Shown: positions 10,978-19,018, counted from the first letter of the stretch. The stretch: 64,000 nt of DNA from Streptomyces sp. 549 (GCF_030124175.1 NZ_JASKMT010000005.1:186001-250000); one strand, 5' to 3'. The notes: a model not told the origin generated them from the letters alone. Made by a program: numbers and translations.

Positions 10978-11736
10978 ATGGCTCTGCGACCGGTCAATGT
11001 GAACATCAAGGCTGTTGACGACTCAGCCGTCGGCCGGTTCTGGGCGGAGGCGCTCGGCTGGGGTGTCTCCAGCGAAGAGCCCGGCGTGACCAACGTCGAG
11101 CCGGGCGGCGGGTTCGTCTGGCCGGACCCGGTCGCCGTCTGCGTCGACGTGGTCACCGTCCCGGAACCCAAGACGGCGACCAAGAACCGGGTACACCTCG
11201 ATCTCGCCACCATCTCAGCGGCCCATCAGGCGGAGCTGGTCGCACGTCTGCGCTCCCTCGGTGCGACGCCCGCCCATGTGGGCCAGGGCGACGTGCCGTG
11301 GACGGTTCTCGCGGACCCGGAGGGCAACGAGTTCTGCGTGCTGGAGCCCCGGGACACCTACCGGGACACCGGGCCGATCGCCGCTGTGGTGGTCGACTGC
11401 GCGGACCCGCGAGCCATGGCCCGGTTCTGGGACGAGGCCACGGACTGGACCCTGCACGAGGTCAGCGACGACCATGCGGTGCTGCGTTCAGCCAAGGCTG
11501 TCGGCCCGTACCTCGAGTTCCTCCGCACGCCCGGCGGGAAGACCGTGCCGGACCGGGTGCACGTCGACCTGCTGCCGTATCCGGGTGACGACCAGGAGGC
11601 GGAGGTGGCCCGGCTGCGGGCGCTCGGCGCCACCGACATCGACCTCGGCCAGGGTGACGCCCCGTGGAAGTGCCTGGCGGACCCGGAGGGCCACGAGTTC
11701 TGCGTCCTCGCCCCGCGTCCCGAGGCGGGGCCGTGA
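10978..11736 (+). CDS. Two-domain VOC (glyoxalase-like) protein
   Basis: This 252-residue protein has two tandem vicinal-oxygen-chelate modules (about residues 5-122 and 130-250). Each contains a VHLDL or VHVDLLP segment and ends with the shared DPEGNEFCVLEP or DPEGHEFCVLAP motif. The halves are clear duplicates of each other. The VOC fold binds a metal and small electrophilic or aromatic substrates; this Glyoxalase_6-like type is often of unknown function or confers drug tolerance. I chose ATG 10978 with AGGA eight bases upstream; GTG 10960, in frame six codons earlier and preceded by GGAGAG, is an alternative. Confidence 0.85.
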   Translation: MALRPVNVNIKAVDDSAVGRFWAEALGWGVSSEEPGVTNVEPGGGFVWPDPVAVCVDVVTVPEPKTATKNRVHLDLATISAAHQAELVARLRSLGATPAHVGQGDVPWTVLADPEGNEFCVLEPRDTYRDTGPIAAVVVDCADPRAMARFWDEATDWTLHEVSDDHAVLRSAKAVGPYLEFLRTPGGKTVPDRVHVDLLPYPGDDQEAEVARLRALGATDIDLGQGDAPWKCLADPEGHEFCVLAPRPEAGP

Positions 11737-11832
11737 CGGCGCCCCGACGCGTGGGGCACCGGGCGCGCTCGCGCCGCGGCTCCTGAGCGGTTCGGTCGGT
11801 GGACAGGCGTCGAGTACGGCCGCACTGATCCG

Positions 11833-12777
11833 TCAGTCATCGGACCCTGGGGTCCGGCGGCTGCAGGCGTTGGCCAGTCCGTGCACCTCGGTGGCGACGG
11901 AGTCCCAGGCACGGGCGGGAAGCTCGTGGCCGACGTTCGGCAGGACGACGAGCCGTGAGCCGGGGATTCTGGAGGCGATCGACTGCGCCGCACTGGGCCT
12001 GATGAGGGGGTCGTCGGCTCCGTGGAGCACCAGCGTGGGCCGGTTGACGGCGTTGATCGGCGGACCGTGCCACTGGGCGCCGATCTGTCGGCTCTGGGCC
12101 TGCCTGTCCTGGAGACCGCTGTCCGCGTTGCGCTCGGCTGCTTCCCGCGCGGCCACCTCGTCGAAGGAGCGGTTCGGCGAGGCGAGGAGACGGGAGACGG
12201 CGACACCGGCCGCGACCGCCCCGTCAGGGGTGTCCGGATGCTTCAGGCGGGCGAACTTCGCCAAGGTCCCCAGCCGGATGTACCGCAGGGCCCGCAGGCC
12301 CGAGACATCTCCCGGCACGGCGCCCATCGTTGTCAGCGAGCGGACACGGCATGGATGCCGGAGAGCCACCCGCTGCACCACGGCACCGCCGAGTGAGACA
12401 CCCAGCAGATGCGCCGACCGCCACTCCAGGGCGCTCATCACCGCGACGGCGTCATCGGCCATGTCCTCGGCCGTGTACGCCTCGCCGCGTTGGGCGAACA
12501 GCGCGGACAGGGGGCTGCGGGTGCCGGTGGGCGGCAGGTGGGTCGACTCGCCACCGTCGCGCTGGTCGTACCGGGCCACCGCGAAGCCCCGGGCGGCCAG
12601 CGTCAGGCACAACCCGTCCGGGACCCACAACCGGTTGACACCCAGACCGGTGACCAGCAGAAGCGGCTCGCCGTCGGCCCCTTCGGTCAGCGAGTCGAAG
12701 GCCAGCCGCACCGCCCCGTTCTCGGCCCGGCGAACCGGGCTCCACAGCCCCGGATGACCCGAAATCGACGTAGACAC
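11833..12777 (-). CDS. Alpha/beta hydrolase
   Basis: This 314-residue cytosolic alpha/beta hydrolase carries an intact triad: nucleophile Ser128 in GVSLGG, acid Asp255/256 in HGADDPLI, and His284 in NVGHELP. The oxyanion region follows LLLVTGLG near residue 43. Such enzymes hydrolyse esters or lactones; the substrate is unknown. Translation starts at GTG 12777 behind AGGAGG at 12782-12787. The divergent TetR gene and the palindrome that touches this ribosome site suggest that the hydrolase is the regulated target, perhaps detoxifying the TetR ligand. Confidence 0.9.
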   Translation of the reverse strand: MSTSISGHPGLWSPVRRAENGAVRLAFDSLTEGADGEPLLLVTGLGVNRLWVPDGLCLTLAARGFAVARYDQRDGGESTHLPPTGTRSPLSALFAQRGEAYTAEDMADDAVAVMSALEWRSAHLLGVSLGGAVVQRVALRHPCRVRSLTTMGAVPGDVSGLRALRYIRLGTLAKFARLKHPDTPDGAVAAGVAVSRLLASPNRSFDEVAAREAAERNADSGLQDRQAQSRQIGAQWHGPPINAVNRPTLVLHGADDPLIRPSAAQSIASRIPGSRLVVLPNVGHELPARAWDSVATEVHGLANACSRRTPGSDD

Positions 12778-12786
12778 CAGACCTCC

Positions 12787-12817
12787 TTAGAACTGCGACC
12801 GATGTTCGCAGTTCTAA
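12787..12817. promoter_or_regulatory. Perfect 12-bp operator palindrome between hydrolase and TetR gene
   Basis: The arms TTAGAACTGCGA (12787-12798) and TCGCAGTTCTAA (12806-12817) are exact reverse complements with a 7-base centre. The left arm abuts the AGGAGG ribosome site of the hydrolase. Position and symmetry are those of a TetR operator controlling both divergent genes. Confidence 0.85.
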
Positions 12818-12858
12818 GCTAGGGGACGCACCGTGGGAAGACAAGGGCAGGTGGGCGA

Positions 12859-13560
12859 GTGGGCCAGGAACCTTCGGTCGTCTGGGCGCGGCCCGAGCGC
12901 GGCACCCGCGGTCCGGCGGCTGTACACAGCCGCCGGGAGTTGACCGCCGTCGCTGTCGAGCTGGCCGATGGGGGCGGCCTGTCAGCGGTGTCGATGCGCC
13001 ACGTGGCCAAAGCCCTCGGCACCGGCCAGGCGTCCCTGTACCGCTATGTCGCCGGCCGCGAGGACCTGCTCGACCTGATGGCCGACGCGGCGACCGGTGA
13101 GGTCGACCTCGGCGTCCCGCTCGACGGAGACCCCGTGGCGGATCTGGCCGCCCTCGCAGCCAGGACCAGGGCCGTCCACCTGCGGCACCCCTGGCTGTCC
13201 GAGATGCCACCGGACGCTCTGCGGCTCGGCCCCCGCAGCCTGGACTACCTGGAGTACGCGCTGCGGGCGATGGCCGCCGTCCGGCTGCCGGGTGGGACCA
13301 AGACGGAGATCGTCGCCCTGATGAACGCCCTGGTCACACAGTTCGCCAGGGTGGAACTCCAGAGCCGCCTCGTGGACTCCGACCGAAGGACCGCGCAGAT
13401 CGCCTACCTCAGCCAGGTAGCCGCTCAGGGAGATCACCCACGTCTGGCGGCCGCGATGGCCGACCGCACCGCACCCGAGCCCGCGGACAGCCCCGAGGCG
13501 CTGTTCGAGCACACGATGCGCCGGGTGCTCACCGGTCTTCTACCACCCGGACCCGCTTGA
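12859..13560 (+). CDS. TetR family transcriptional regulator
   Basis: This 233-residue regulator has a TetR N-terminal helix-turn-helix (about residues 24-70; LSAVSMRHVAKALGTGQASLYRYVAGREDLLDLM, shown here only to locate recognition helix GTGQASLYRYV). The C-terminal ligand domain resembles the TetR_C class with Leu/Ala-rich helices and ends near residue 230. The start is GTG 12859; an out-of-frame GTG lies just upstream. It is divergent from the hydrolase with an operator in the 81-bp gap, so autoregulation and ligand-relieved repression of the hydrolase are likely. Confidence 0.9.
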   Translation: MGQEPSVVWARPERGTRGPAAVHSRRELTAVAVELADGGGLSAVSMRHVAKALGTGQASLYRYVAGREDLLDLMADAATGEVDLGVPLDGDPVADLAALAARTRAVHLRHPWLSEMPPDALRLGPRSLDYLEYALRAMAAVRLPGGTKTEIVALMNALVTQFARVELQSRLVDSDRRTAQIAYLSQVAAQGDHPRLAAAMADRTAPEPADSPEALFEHTMRRVLTGLLPPGPA

Positions 13561-13675
13561 CGAACGCCTCGTCCGTCCCACCCCGCGGACCGAGGTATAC
13601 ACCGGAGACAGGGAGACTCCGGGCCCCGCGCGGGATTTCACGGACAGCCCGTGGCTTCGCGGGCAGCATGGGCCC

Positions 13676-14074
13676 ATGCAACTCCCCGTTCATGCCCTCG
13701 CGAGCACCGCGCTGATCGAGGTCATCCGCATCTCCGCCCTCCCGGACGAGCCGGGCGACCCGTATCCCGGCGAGGTGGTCGCGCACTGGACCGGGGATGC
13801 GGTCACCCGTGCTCTCGCCCTGATCCAGACCCTGCCCGCCGTTGCACAGCACCGCTGCGGCTTCCGGCCGGGCTGGGGCATACGGGCTTACCAGGACGCC
13901 CTGGAACGGGTGCTGCTGGAGGCGGCGTTCTGCTTCAGCTGCCACGAGGTGCGCACGCACGGAACAGCCGTACCGGCAGAACTGGCCAAGCAGTTCTTCG
14001 ACGCGGACTCGCCGCCGGGCCGGGCCCTGCTCGCCCTCTTCCGTGACGCGCCCCCTCGCCTCCCGACCCGCTGA
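13676..14074 (+). CDS. Hypothetical protein, 132 aa
   Basis: I do not recognise this protein. It is soluble, with no membrane segment or signal, has a leucine/alanine-rich N-terminal half and a central Cys pair (FCFSCHE) that could bind metal but lacks a second pair. The coding bias (high third-position GC) supports a real gene. The ATG at 13676 overlaps an out-of-frame ATG at 13668, and no strong ribosome site is present. A 7-bp hairpin at 14088-14107 may terminate it before the methyltransferase. Confidence 0.65.
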   Translation: MQLPVHALASTALIEVIRISALPDEPGDPYPGEVVAHWTGDAVTRALALIQTLPAVAQHRCGFRPGWGIRAYQDALERVLLEAAFCFSCHEVRTHGTAVPAELAKQFFDADSPPGRALLALFRDAPPRLPTR

Positions 14075-14173
14075 GCAGAACCCCGCGCCGCCGCTCGTGC
14101 GCGGCGGGGCGTCGGCCGCAGGGGCGCGGTAATTGGCTGTCGCGGTCCGCGGCAGTGTGTTTGACTCCTCAGC

Positions 14174-14905
14174 GTGACCGGACTCAACGATCCCGCGTTC
14201 TTCGACCGCTACGCCCACGAGTACGACTCGGGGCACGTCCAGGACCCGGCGCCGGCCGTCGGGTTCCTCGCCGATCTGGTGCCACCGGGCGGGCGGGTTC
14301 TGGAACTCGCGATCGGCACCGGCCGGCTGGCACTCCCCCTGGCCGCTCGCGGATTCGCACTGGAGGGCATCGAAGGCTCACCCGCGATGGTCGAGCAGCT
14401 CCGGGCGAAGCCCGGCGGCTCGGAGATCCCCGTGACGATCGGCGACATGGCGGAGGTGTCCGTGGACGGCCCCTTCCAGATGTCCTACCTGGTGTTCAAC
14501 ACGCTGTTCAACCTGCCAAGCCAGGCCCGGCAGGTCGACTGCTTCCGCAACGTCGCCGAAGTCCTCGCGCCCGGCGGGTTGTTCGTGGTCGAGTGCTTCG
14601 TCCAGGACCTGACCGAGTTCGACCGCCACCAGCGGGTCGCCACCCGTTCCCTGGCCGAGGACTCGGTGAACATGGAGTTCCTGCTCCACGACCCGGTGAC
14701 TCAGGCGGTCACCTTCCAGCGGGTGACGTTCGACGCGCACGGCACGACACTTCGGCCGCTGCGGCTGCGCTACTGCTGGCCGAGCGAGCTGGACCTGATG
14801 GCCCGGCTCGCCGGGATGAGCCTGCGCGAGCGCTTCGCCGACTGGGACCGCAGCCCGTTCACCGCAGACAGCCGCAGCCACGTCTCGGTCTACGAGAAGG
14901 CGTGA
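14174..14905 (+). CDS. Class I SAM-dependent methyltransferase
   Basis: This 243-residue Rossmann-fold methyltransferase has motif I VLELAIGTG (residues 42-50), an acidic residue after strand 2 (LEGIEGSP) and the post-motif GDMAEVS. The later LAPGGLFVVECF marks motif III. It belongs to the ubiE/SmtA-like small-molecule group; the substrate is unknown. The start is GTG 14174 with no ribosome site; a weak TTGGCT-N17-TGTGTT promoter lies at 14133-14161. It stands alone between unrelated genes. Confidence 0.88.
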   Translation: MTGLNDPAFFDRYAHEYDSGHVQDPAPAVGFLADLVPPGGRVLELAIGTGRLALPLAARGFALEGIEGSPAMVEQLRAKPGGSEIPVTIGDMAEVSVDGPFQMSYLVFNTLFNLPSQARQVDCFRNVAEVLAPGGLFVVECFVQDLTEFDRHQRVATRSLAEDSVNMEFLLHDPVTQAVTFQRVTFDAHGTTLRPLRLRYCWPSELDLMARLAGMSLRERFADWDRSPFTADSRSHVSVYEKA

Positions 14906-15241
14906 CGGGGGCCGGGCTCAACCTTCGGACTGTCCCCTCGATCGCCGCGGCGGGACGCCCTGGAACGCCCCGCTCGGAGTGGGGGTGGCCCAGCAGCGCT
15001 AGTGCATACGACGGAGGGGCGCCCCCGGCGGACAGACCGGTCGCATGCCCACGCATCGACGGACGACAACCGACGCGCCGCCTGGATAGGTTCTGCCCGT
15101 ACCGCGTCGGCGCGGGCAGGCCACGGACCACGGCCGCCGAGCCCGGACCGGCGCCCACGCAGAGGGTGGCATCCGAGCGAACGATCCCGACGCGCGTGCC
15201 GCGTCGGGTGCCGCCCGGCATCCCGAAGGGGGAAGAACCGC
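14906..15241. other. 336-bp upstream region of the peptidoglycan-binding protein gene
   Basis: No gene is supported here; open frames have the wrong codon bias. The final 20 bases hold the ribosome site of the next gene (GAAGGGGGAAGAA). I found no convincing sigma-70 promoter or long dyad. Confidence 0.4.
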
Positions 15242-15697
15242 ATGCGATCGAACCTCTTGGCAAAGTCACTCGTCAGCGTCACCGCCGTGGTGGGACTCAC
15301 CGCCGGCAGCCTCGCGGGGGCGGGCACCGCTCTCGCGGCGCCCCAGAAGGCCGCACAGCCGCCGGTCAGCTCCGAGGCCGTCGCCCCGCAGGCAGTGGTC
15401 AACCTCGGCCTCAGCGCCGCCCAGGCCCGGAACGTGCAGCGCTGGCTGACCCGTCACTGGGGCTACACCGGGGCAATCGACGGACAGCTCGGCACCAACA
15501 GCTGGAAGGCGTTCCAGCGCAACCTTAGGACCCACTGGGGATACACCGGCGCCATCGACGGCGTCGTCGGAAGCGGCACGGTGTCCGCCCTGCAGCGCCT
15601 ACTGAAGGCGGGCTGGGGTTACACCGGTGCGATCGACGGCATCGCCGGCTCCGGTACCCAGGCCGCGTTCAAGCGGTTCGCCAACGCCCTGGGCTGA
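15242..15697 (+). CDS. Secreted peptidoglycan-binding-like repeat protein
   Basis: This 151-residue protein has a Sec signal peptide (residues 1 to about 32, ending TALA-AP). The mature part is three repeats keyed by WGYTGAIDG at residues 73-81, 99-107 and 125-133, exactly 26 residues apart. Each repeat continues with Gly/Thr and a Phe/Leu-Gln/Lys-Arg helix. This resembles the PG_binding_1 helical repeat that binds cell-wall glycans. No catalytic domain is present, so it is a stand-alone wall-binding or structural protein. The ATG at 15242 is fixed by the signal peptide and the ribosome site 8 bases upstream. Confidence 0.88.
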   Translation: MRSNLLAKSLVSVTAVVGLTAGSLAGAGTALAAPQKAAQPPVSSEAVAPQAVVNLGLSAAQARNVQRWLTRHWGYTGAIDGQLGTNSWKAFQRNLRTHWGYTGAIDGVVGSGTVSALQRLLKAGWGYTGAIDGIAGSGTQAAFKRFANALG

Positions 15698-15709
15698 CCC
15701 CGACCGCTC

Positions 15710-15738
15710 CGGGCGGGCCCCCTCGGGGGTCCCGCCCG
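15710..15738 (+). terminator. Hairpin after the repeat protein
   Basis: A GC-rich stem of about 12 bp with one bulge (arms from 15710 and up to 15738, 4-base loop) starts 12 bp past the stop. It lies between convergent genes and may serve both. Confidence 0.6.
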
Positions 15739-15755
15739 AGCCGCTCCGCGGGTCG

Positions 15756-16559
15756 TCACGAGCGGCGGCGCGGCTTTCCGGTCCTGCCGGGCTTGCCGCC
15801 CTTGCCGCCTGCGGAGCCGCGGGCACCCTTCGCGCCGGACCTGGTGGCGGAGCCGCCCCGCTGCTTGCCGCCCTGCGCGCCTCCTGTGCTGCCGCCCTTC
15901 CTGCCGCCCTTCCCGGTCCGTTCCGCCTTGGGCTGCGGCGGGGTCGGCCGGCGGCCCCGGGTGCTGTTGACGGTGCGCCCACGGACGACGCCGATGAAGT
16001 CCTCCACCAGCTCGGTGGTGCGCTCCTCGGGCCAGGAGAGGGCCACTTTCGACTCGGGGGCGTCCAGCAGCGGGCGGTAGGTCAGGTCACGGCGGTGGTG
16101 CAGCCGGGCCAGCGACTGCGGCACCACCAGTACCCCGATGCCTGCGGCCACCAGCTCCACGGCGTCTCCGGTGGTGGCCGGCCGCTCCAGCGCGGGACGG
16201 CCCGGCAGACGCTCCCACTCCAGCAGGTCGTCCAGCGGGTGCAGCACGATGTCGTCGGCGAGGTCCGCCACGGTCACCTCGTCGGCCGCCGCCACCAGGT
16301 GGTCCTTGGGGACCACGACAACCGTCGCCTCTGTGTAGAGCGGGATGGCGCTGAAGTAGTCGCGGTCGACCGGCAGGCGGACCAGGCCGGCGTCCGCCTC
16401 CCCCGCGCGCAGCACCTCCTGGGCCTCTGCCGGGGACGCGGCGACGAGGTGCAGCGGCACCTCGGGGTGCCGCTCGCCCCAGACGCGCACCCACTTCGAG
16501 GGCGTGACCCCTGGGACGTACGCGAGCCGGAAGGAGGTCTGTGCTGCCGGGTCTGTCAC
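15756..16559 (-). CDS. LysR substrate-binding domain protein lacking HTH, with basic tail
   Basis: This 267-residue protein matches the ligand domain of LysR regulators (about residues 8-195: FRLAYVPGV, AGEADAGLVRLP, VVVVPKDHLVA, VAAGIGVLVVPQSLA) but has no winged helix ahead of it; the GTG start lies directly before the ligand domain. Residues 201-267 form a Gly/Lys/Arg/Ser tail with repeated GGKGG and GGRKGG-like motifs, plausibly nucleic-acid binding. It is divergent from the DUF5997 gene with only 57 bp between starts. It could be a ligand sensor that works with another DNA-binding partner. Coding bias is normal and no frame-shifted HTH is visible upstream. Confidence 0.85.
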   Translation of the reverse strand: MTDPAAQTSFRLAYVPGVTPSKWVRVWGERHPEVPLHLVAASPAEAQEVLRAGEADAGLVRLPVDRDYFSAIPLYTEATVVVVPKDHLVAAADEVTVADLADDIVLHPLDDLLEWERLPGRPALERPATTGDAVELVAAGIGVLVVPQSLARLHHRRDLTYRPLLDAPESKVALSWPEERTTELVEDFIGVVRGRTVNSTRGRRPTPPQPKAERTGKGGRKGGSTGGAQGGKQRGGSATRSGAKGARGSAGGKGGKPGRTGKPRRRS

Positions 16560-16616
16560 GCCGCAAGGCTACCGGCACTGGTCGGAGGCGGCGCGCACGC
16601 TCGATACCCTGGACCC

Positions 16617-17009
16617 ATGACGTCGCACCAGACCACCCAGACGATGAAGCCCGCCACCGCGGCGAAGAAGCTGGGTGTGTACCTCGAGGCCACCCCCGCC
16701 GAGTTCCAGGAGGGTGTCGTCTCGCGGGCCGAGCTCAACGCCCTCCAGGCCGATCCGCCGGAGTGGCTCCAGGAGCTGCGCCGCAACGGTCCGCACCCGC
16801 GGCCGGTGGTCGCGTCGAAGCTGGGCGTCTCCATCTCCGGCCTGGCGCGCGGCGGCGTGACCGAGCCGCTCACCACCGAGCAGATCGAGGCGCTGAAGAG
16901 CGAGTCGCCCGAGTGGCTGCAGAAGGAGCGCGCCACCCAGGCCGAGGTGCGCAAGGAAGCGGTCCGCATCAAGGAGAAGCAGTCCGCCGAGGCCCGCGAG
17001 GAGTCCTGA
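16617..17009 (+). CDS. DUF5997 family protein
   Basis: This 130-residue protein belongs to DUF5997, whose role is unknown. It is an internal duplication: KLGV recurs at residues 18 and 68, and PEWLQ at 48 and 98, both exactly 50 residues apart. Each unit has an acidic helix (SRAELNALQ or TTEQIEALK) before PEWLQ. The second unit contains VASKLGVSISGLARGG, which resembles a helix-turn-helix. The C-terminus is a Lys/Glu-rich helix. The start is ATG 16617 with no ribosome site; a TACCCT hexamer a few bases upstream suggests a leaderless transcript. It is divergent from the LysR-domain gene. Confidence 0.85.
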   Translation: MTSHQTTQTMKPATAAKKLGVYLEATPAEFQEGVVSRAELNALQADPPEWLQELRRNGPHPRPVVASKLGVSISGLARGGVTEPLTTEQIEALKSESPEWLQKERATQAEVRKEAVRIKEKQSAEAREES

Positions 17010-17014
17010 CCGGC

Positions 17015-17117
17015 GGCCCCGCCTACGCGGGGTCCACCTGTTCGTCCGCGACCCGTCCGGTACTCACCGGGCGGGTCGCTTGTCGTGCCTGTGCGGTGAG
17101 TACCGGACGGGTCGCGG
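17015..17117. terminator. Two hairpins: short stem plus perfect 24-bp inverted repeat
   Basis: An 8-bp stem (CCCCGC at 17017-17022 with GCGGGG at 17027-17032, extended by flanking pairs) follows the DUF5997 stop. It is followed by exact 24-base inverted arms at 17046-17069 and 17094-17117 with a 24-base loop. The latter sits 11 bp past the stop of the convergent lipase-fold gene and would terminate both strands. Confidence 0.8.
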
Positions 17118-17127
17118 CGAGCCTGCT

Positions 17128-18351
17128 TCACCGGGCGGCGAGGTGCGGGCCGAGCCAGCCGAGCAGGTGCGGCGTGTCGTGGGTCAGGGTGGAGAAGTGC
17201 ACGCCCAGCGGCTCGTCCTGCGGCACCTCGCCTGCGGCGTACCGGCGGTACTCGACGGAGTGGCCGCTGTCCTTGTTGGTCAGCCTCAGTTCCTCCACCA
17301 GCGTGTCGGTGCCCCGTTGCGGGGCCGGCGGGTCGGCGCGCACCAGCAGGTCGTCGGCAGCCTGGCTGATGCGGGCGGGAACGGAGACGGTGACGTTCGG
17401 GTTCATCGCGTCGAGCTGCGCCTCGAAGCGCTGCTGGTCCTCTGTGGGCTGGGCGGGGTAGTCGCCCTTGAACTGATCGGTGCCCCGCAGCCGTCCCCAG
17501 GAGTCAGGCTCGCCGAGCCCTGCCGGGCAGCGCCGGTCGACGTGGGGCCACAGGGCGTAGGCGGCGGCCGACAGCACGCGGTGCGGGCGGATCGCCGGGT
17601 CGCCGCCCATGGCGCCGCTGAGCAGCAGCGGGGTGAGGGCGGGTCCGCCCGCGCCCCGCGCCGGCAGCCGGGCGGTGGCGCGGACCTGGTCGAGCAGGTG
17701 GTTCGCCGGAGCCACCGCGGCCACCGCCCGCAGGTCGAGGTCGGGCCAGGCGGGAGCGTGGTGTGCGGCGAACAGCACCCCCTGTCCTCCCTGCGCGTGG
17801 CCGACGAGCGCGAACCGGTGCGACACCTGCTCCGGGAAGAGGTGCCGGGCGGTGCGGACGATGTCCAGCACGGCCGCCGCGTGGGAGGCGCCCAGCATGT
17901 ACGGGTGACGGCCTCCGGTGGTGCCCAGGTGCTCGTAGTCGCTCATCACCACCGCCCACCCCTGCCTCAGGAAGGCGTTGAGCAGGGTGTGCGGACTGGC
18001 GTTCGCCGCGTGCGCCCGCGAGCGCAGGTCGTTCCGGGAGGGCGCGCACAGGTCGGCCACGCCGACCGTGCCGTGCGCCCAGCTGACCACCGGGAACCCG
18101 CCGGGCGGCGGGGACATGCGCGGCAGGGCGACGATGCCGGACGTGGCCAGCGGGCGGCCGTGCAGGTCCTGCGAGCGGTAGAGGACCAGCCAGTTGACGC
18201 CGTCGGTGAGGGCGGCCGCCGGGTTGTCCAGTCGGCGCTGGTGGATCGGGTCGCCGCAGGCGCCGCCGGGGAGGGGCGCGGGCGGGGTGTAGAAGGCGTC
18301 GCCCGCCGGGGCGTTCTCCGGCGGGTGCAGCAGCGCGGGTGCTCGGGTCAC
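17128..18351 (-). CDS. Lipase-fold (LIP family) protein with Ser-to-Ala nucleophile
   Basis: This 407-residue protein resembles the fungal/actinobacterial secretory lipase family: VVSWAHGTVGVAD near residue 90, MSDYEHLGTTG near 138 and the nucleophile-elbow region at 183-189. The elbow reads GHAQGG, so the expected nucleophile serine is Ala186 (codon GCG at 17794-17796). The protein may thus be catalytically dead or use another residue. GTG 18351 is chosen for GGAAGGGAGA seven bases upstream; the open frame reaches 18627 but lacks lipase features. No signal peptide is present with this start, which is odd for a family usually exported. Confidence 0.8.
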   Translation of the reverse strand: MTRAPALLHPPENAPAGDAFYTPPAPLPGGACGDPIHQRRLDNPAAALTDGVNWLVLYRSQDLHGRPLATSGIVALPRMSPPPGGFPVVSWAHGTVGVADLCAPSRNDLRSRAHAANASPHTLLNAFLRQGWAVVMSDYEHLGTTGGRHPYMLGASHAAAVLDIVRTARHLFPEQVSHRFALVGHAQGGQGVLFAAHHAPAWPDLDLRAVAAVAPANHLLDQVRATARLPARGAGGPALTPLLLSGAMGGDPAIRPHRVLSAAAYALWPHVDRRCPAGLGEPDSWGRLRGTDQFKGDYPAQPTEDQQRFEAQLDAMNPNVTVSVPARISQAADDLLVRADPPAPQRGTDTLVEELRLTNKDSGHSVEYRRYAAGEVPQDEPLGVHFSTLTHDTPHLLGWLGPHLAAR

Positions 18352-18704
18352 GGCGGTCTCCCTTCCGGCGGCGCGGCGCGGGAGGCGTTCCGCGGGTGCG
18401 CCCGGGTCGCGGCGGCCCGGCCGGGCCGGGACTGGCGCCAGCATGCCTGCCGTGGGGGCGTGGGGCGGCGTCCGGCGGTCAAACCCCCCGCAACGGTGAT
18501 GTCGGGGCCCCGGAACGCCCCGTGAGTCGAACACCGGACCTACCCTCGCACGTGCGTGCGCGCGGCAGCGCGCCCCCGCCGGAGCGACCGTTATGGATCC
18601 GTTGGGCAGACGAATGGGACATCGCACCCCGAAACGGCGGGTGTTGGCAGGATGTCAGCGCAGGCGGCAGCGGACCCCCGCCCGACAGGCGCATACTACG
18701 GGTA
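18352..18704. other. 353-bp divergent intergenic region
   Basis: It holds the ribosome site of the lipase-fold gene and upstream DNA of a 73-residue gene. Alternating purine/pyrimidine sequence rich in GCGC and CGTGCGTG lies around 18550-18575. No open frame with normal codon bias and no clear promoter was found. Confidence 0.4.
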
Positions 18705-18926
18705 ATGAAAAAGACTGCCGCAACCCGGCGCCACCTGCCCACCAGCCCCTTCAAGGTCCCCGTTGTGCCGCCGCTCGAGCAGTACGCGGTGGGCAACCGG
18801 GTCACCCACGACGTGCACGGCCTCGGCCGCGTCATCGGTATCGAGGACGAGGTCGCCGTGCTGGTCGACTTCGGTTCGACGCAGAGGAGGATCACCACCC
18901 CCTACAGCAAGATGAGCAAGCTCTAG
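18705..18926 (+). CDS. Small conserved CarD/Tudor-like protein
   Basis: This 73-residue protein has a basic N-terminus (KKTAATRRH) and a compact beta-rich core, VGNRVTHDVHGLGRVIGIED followed by AVLVDFGSTQRRITTPY. The core recalls the CarD/TRCF RNA-polymerase interaction or small Tudor-like barrels found in short Streptomyces proteins. The role is not known. The ATG at 18705 has no ribosome site and lies close behind a CATACT hexamer, so the mRNA may be nearly leaderless. Confidence 0.75.
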   Translation: MKKTAATRRHLPTSPFKVPVVPPLEQYAVGNRVTHDVHGLGRVIGIEDEVAVLVDFGSTQRRITTPYSKMSKL

Positions 18927-19018
18927 GGGCTGCCGCGCCGGCCTGGGCTCCACCGGGCCGGGCACGCCCCCTCCAGCGGCGCGACACCCCTACCCAGCGA
19001 CGCCACATCTCCCTGCGG

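Noticed and set aside
18545..18580. Alternating GCGC/GTGC sequence as a possible Z-DNA or repeat element
   Set aside because: It is short and unremarkable for DNA of this GC content.
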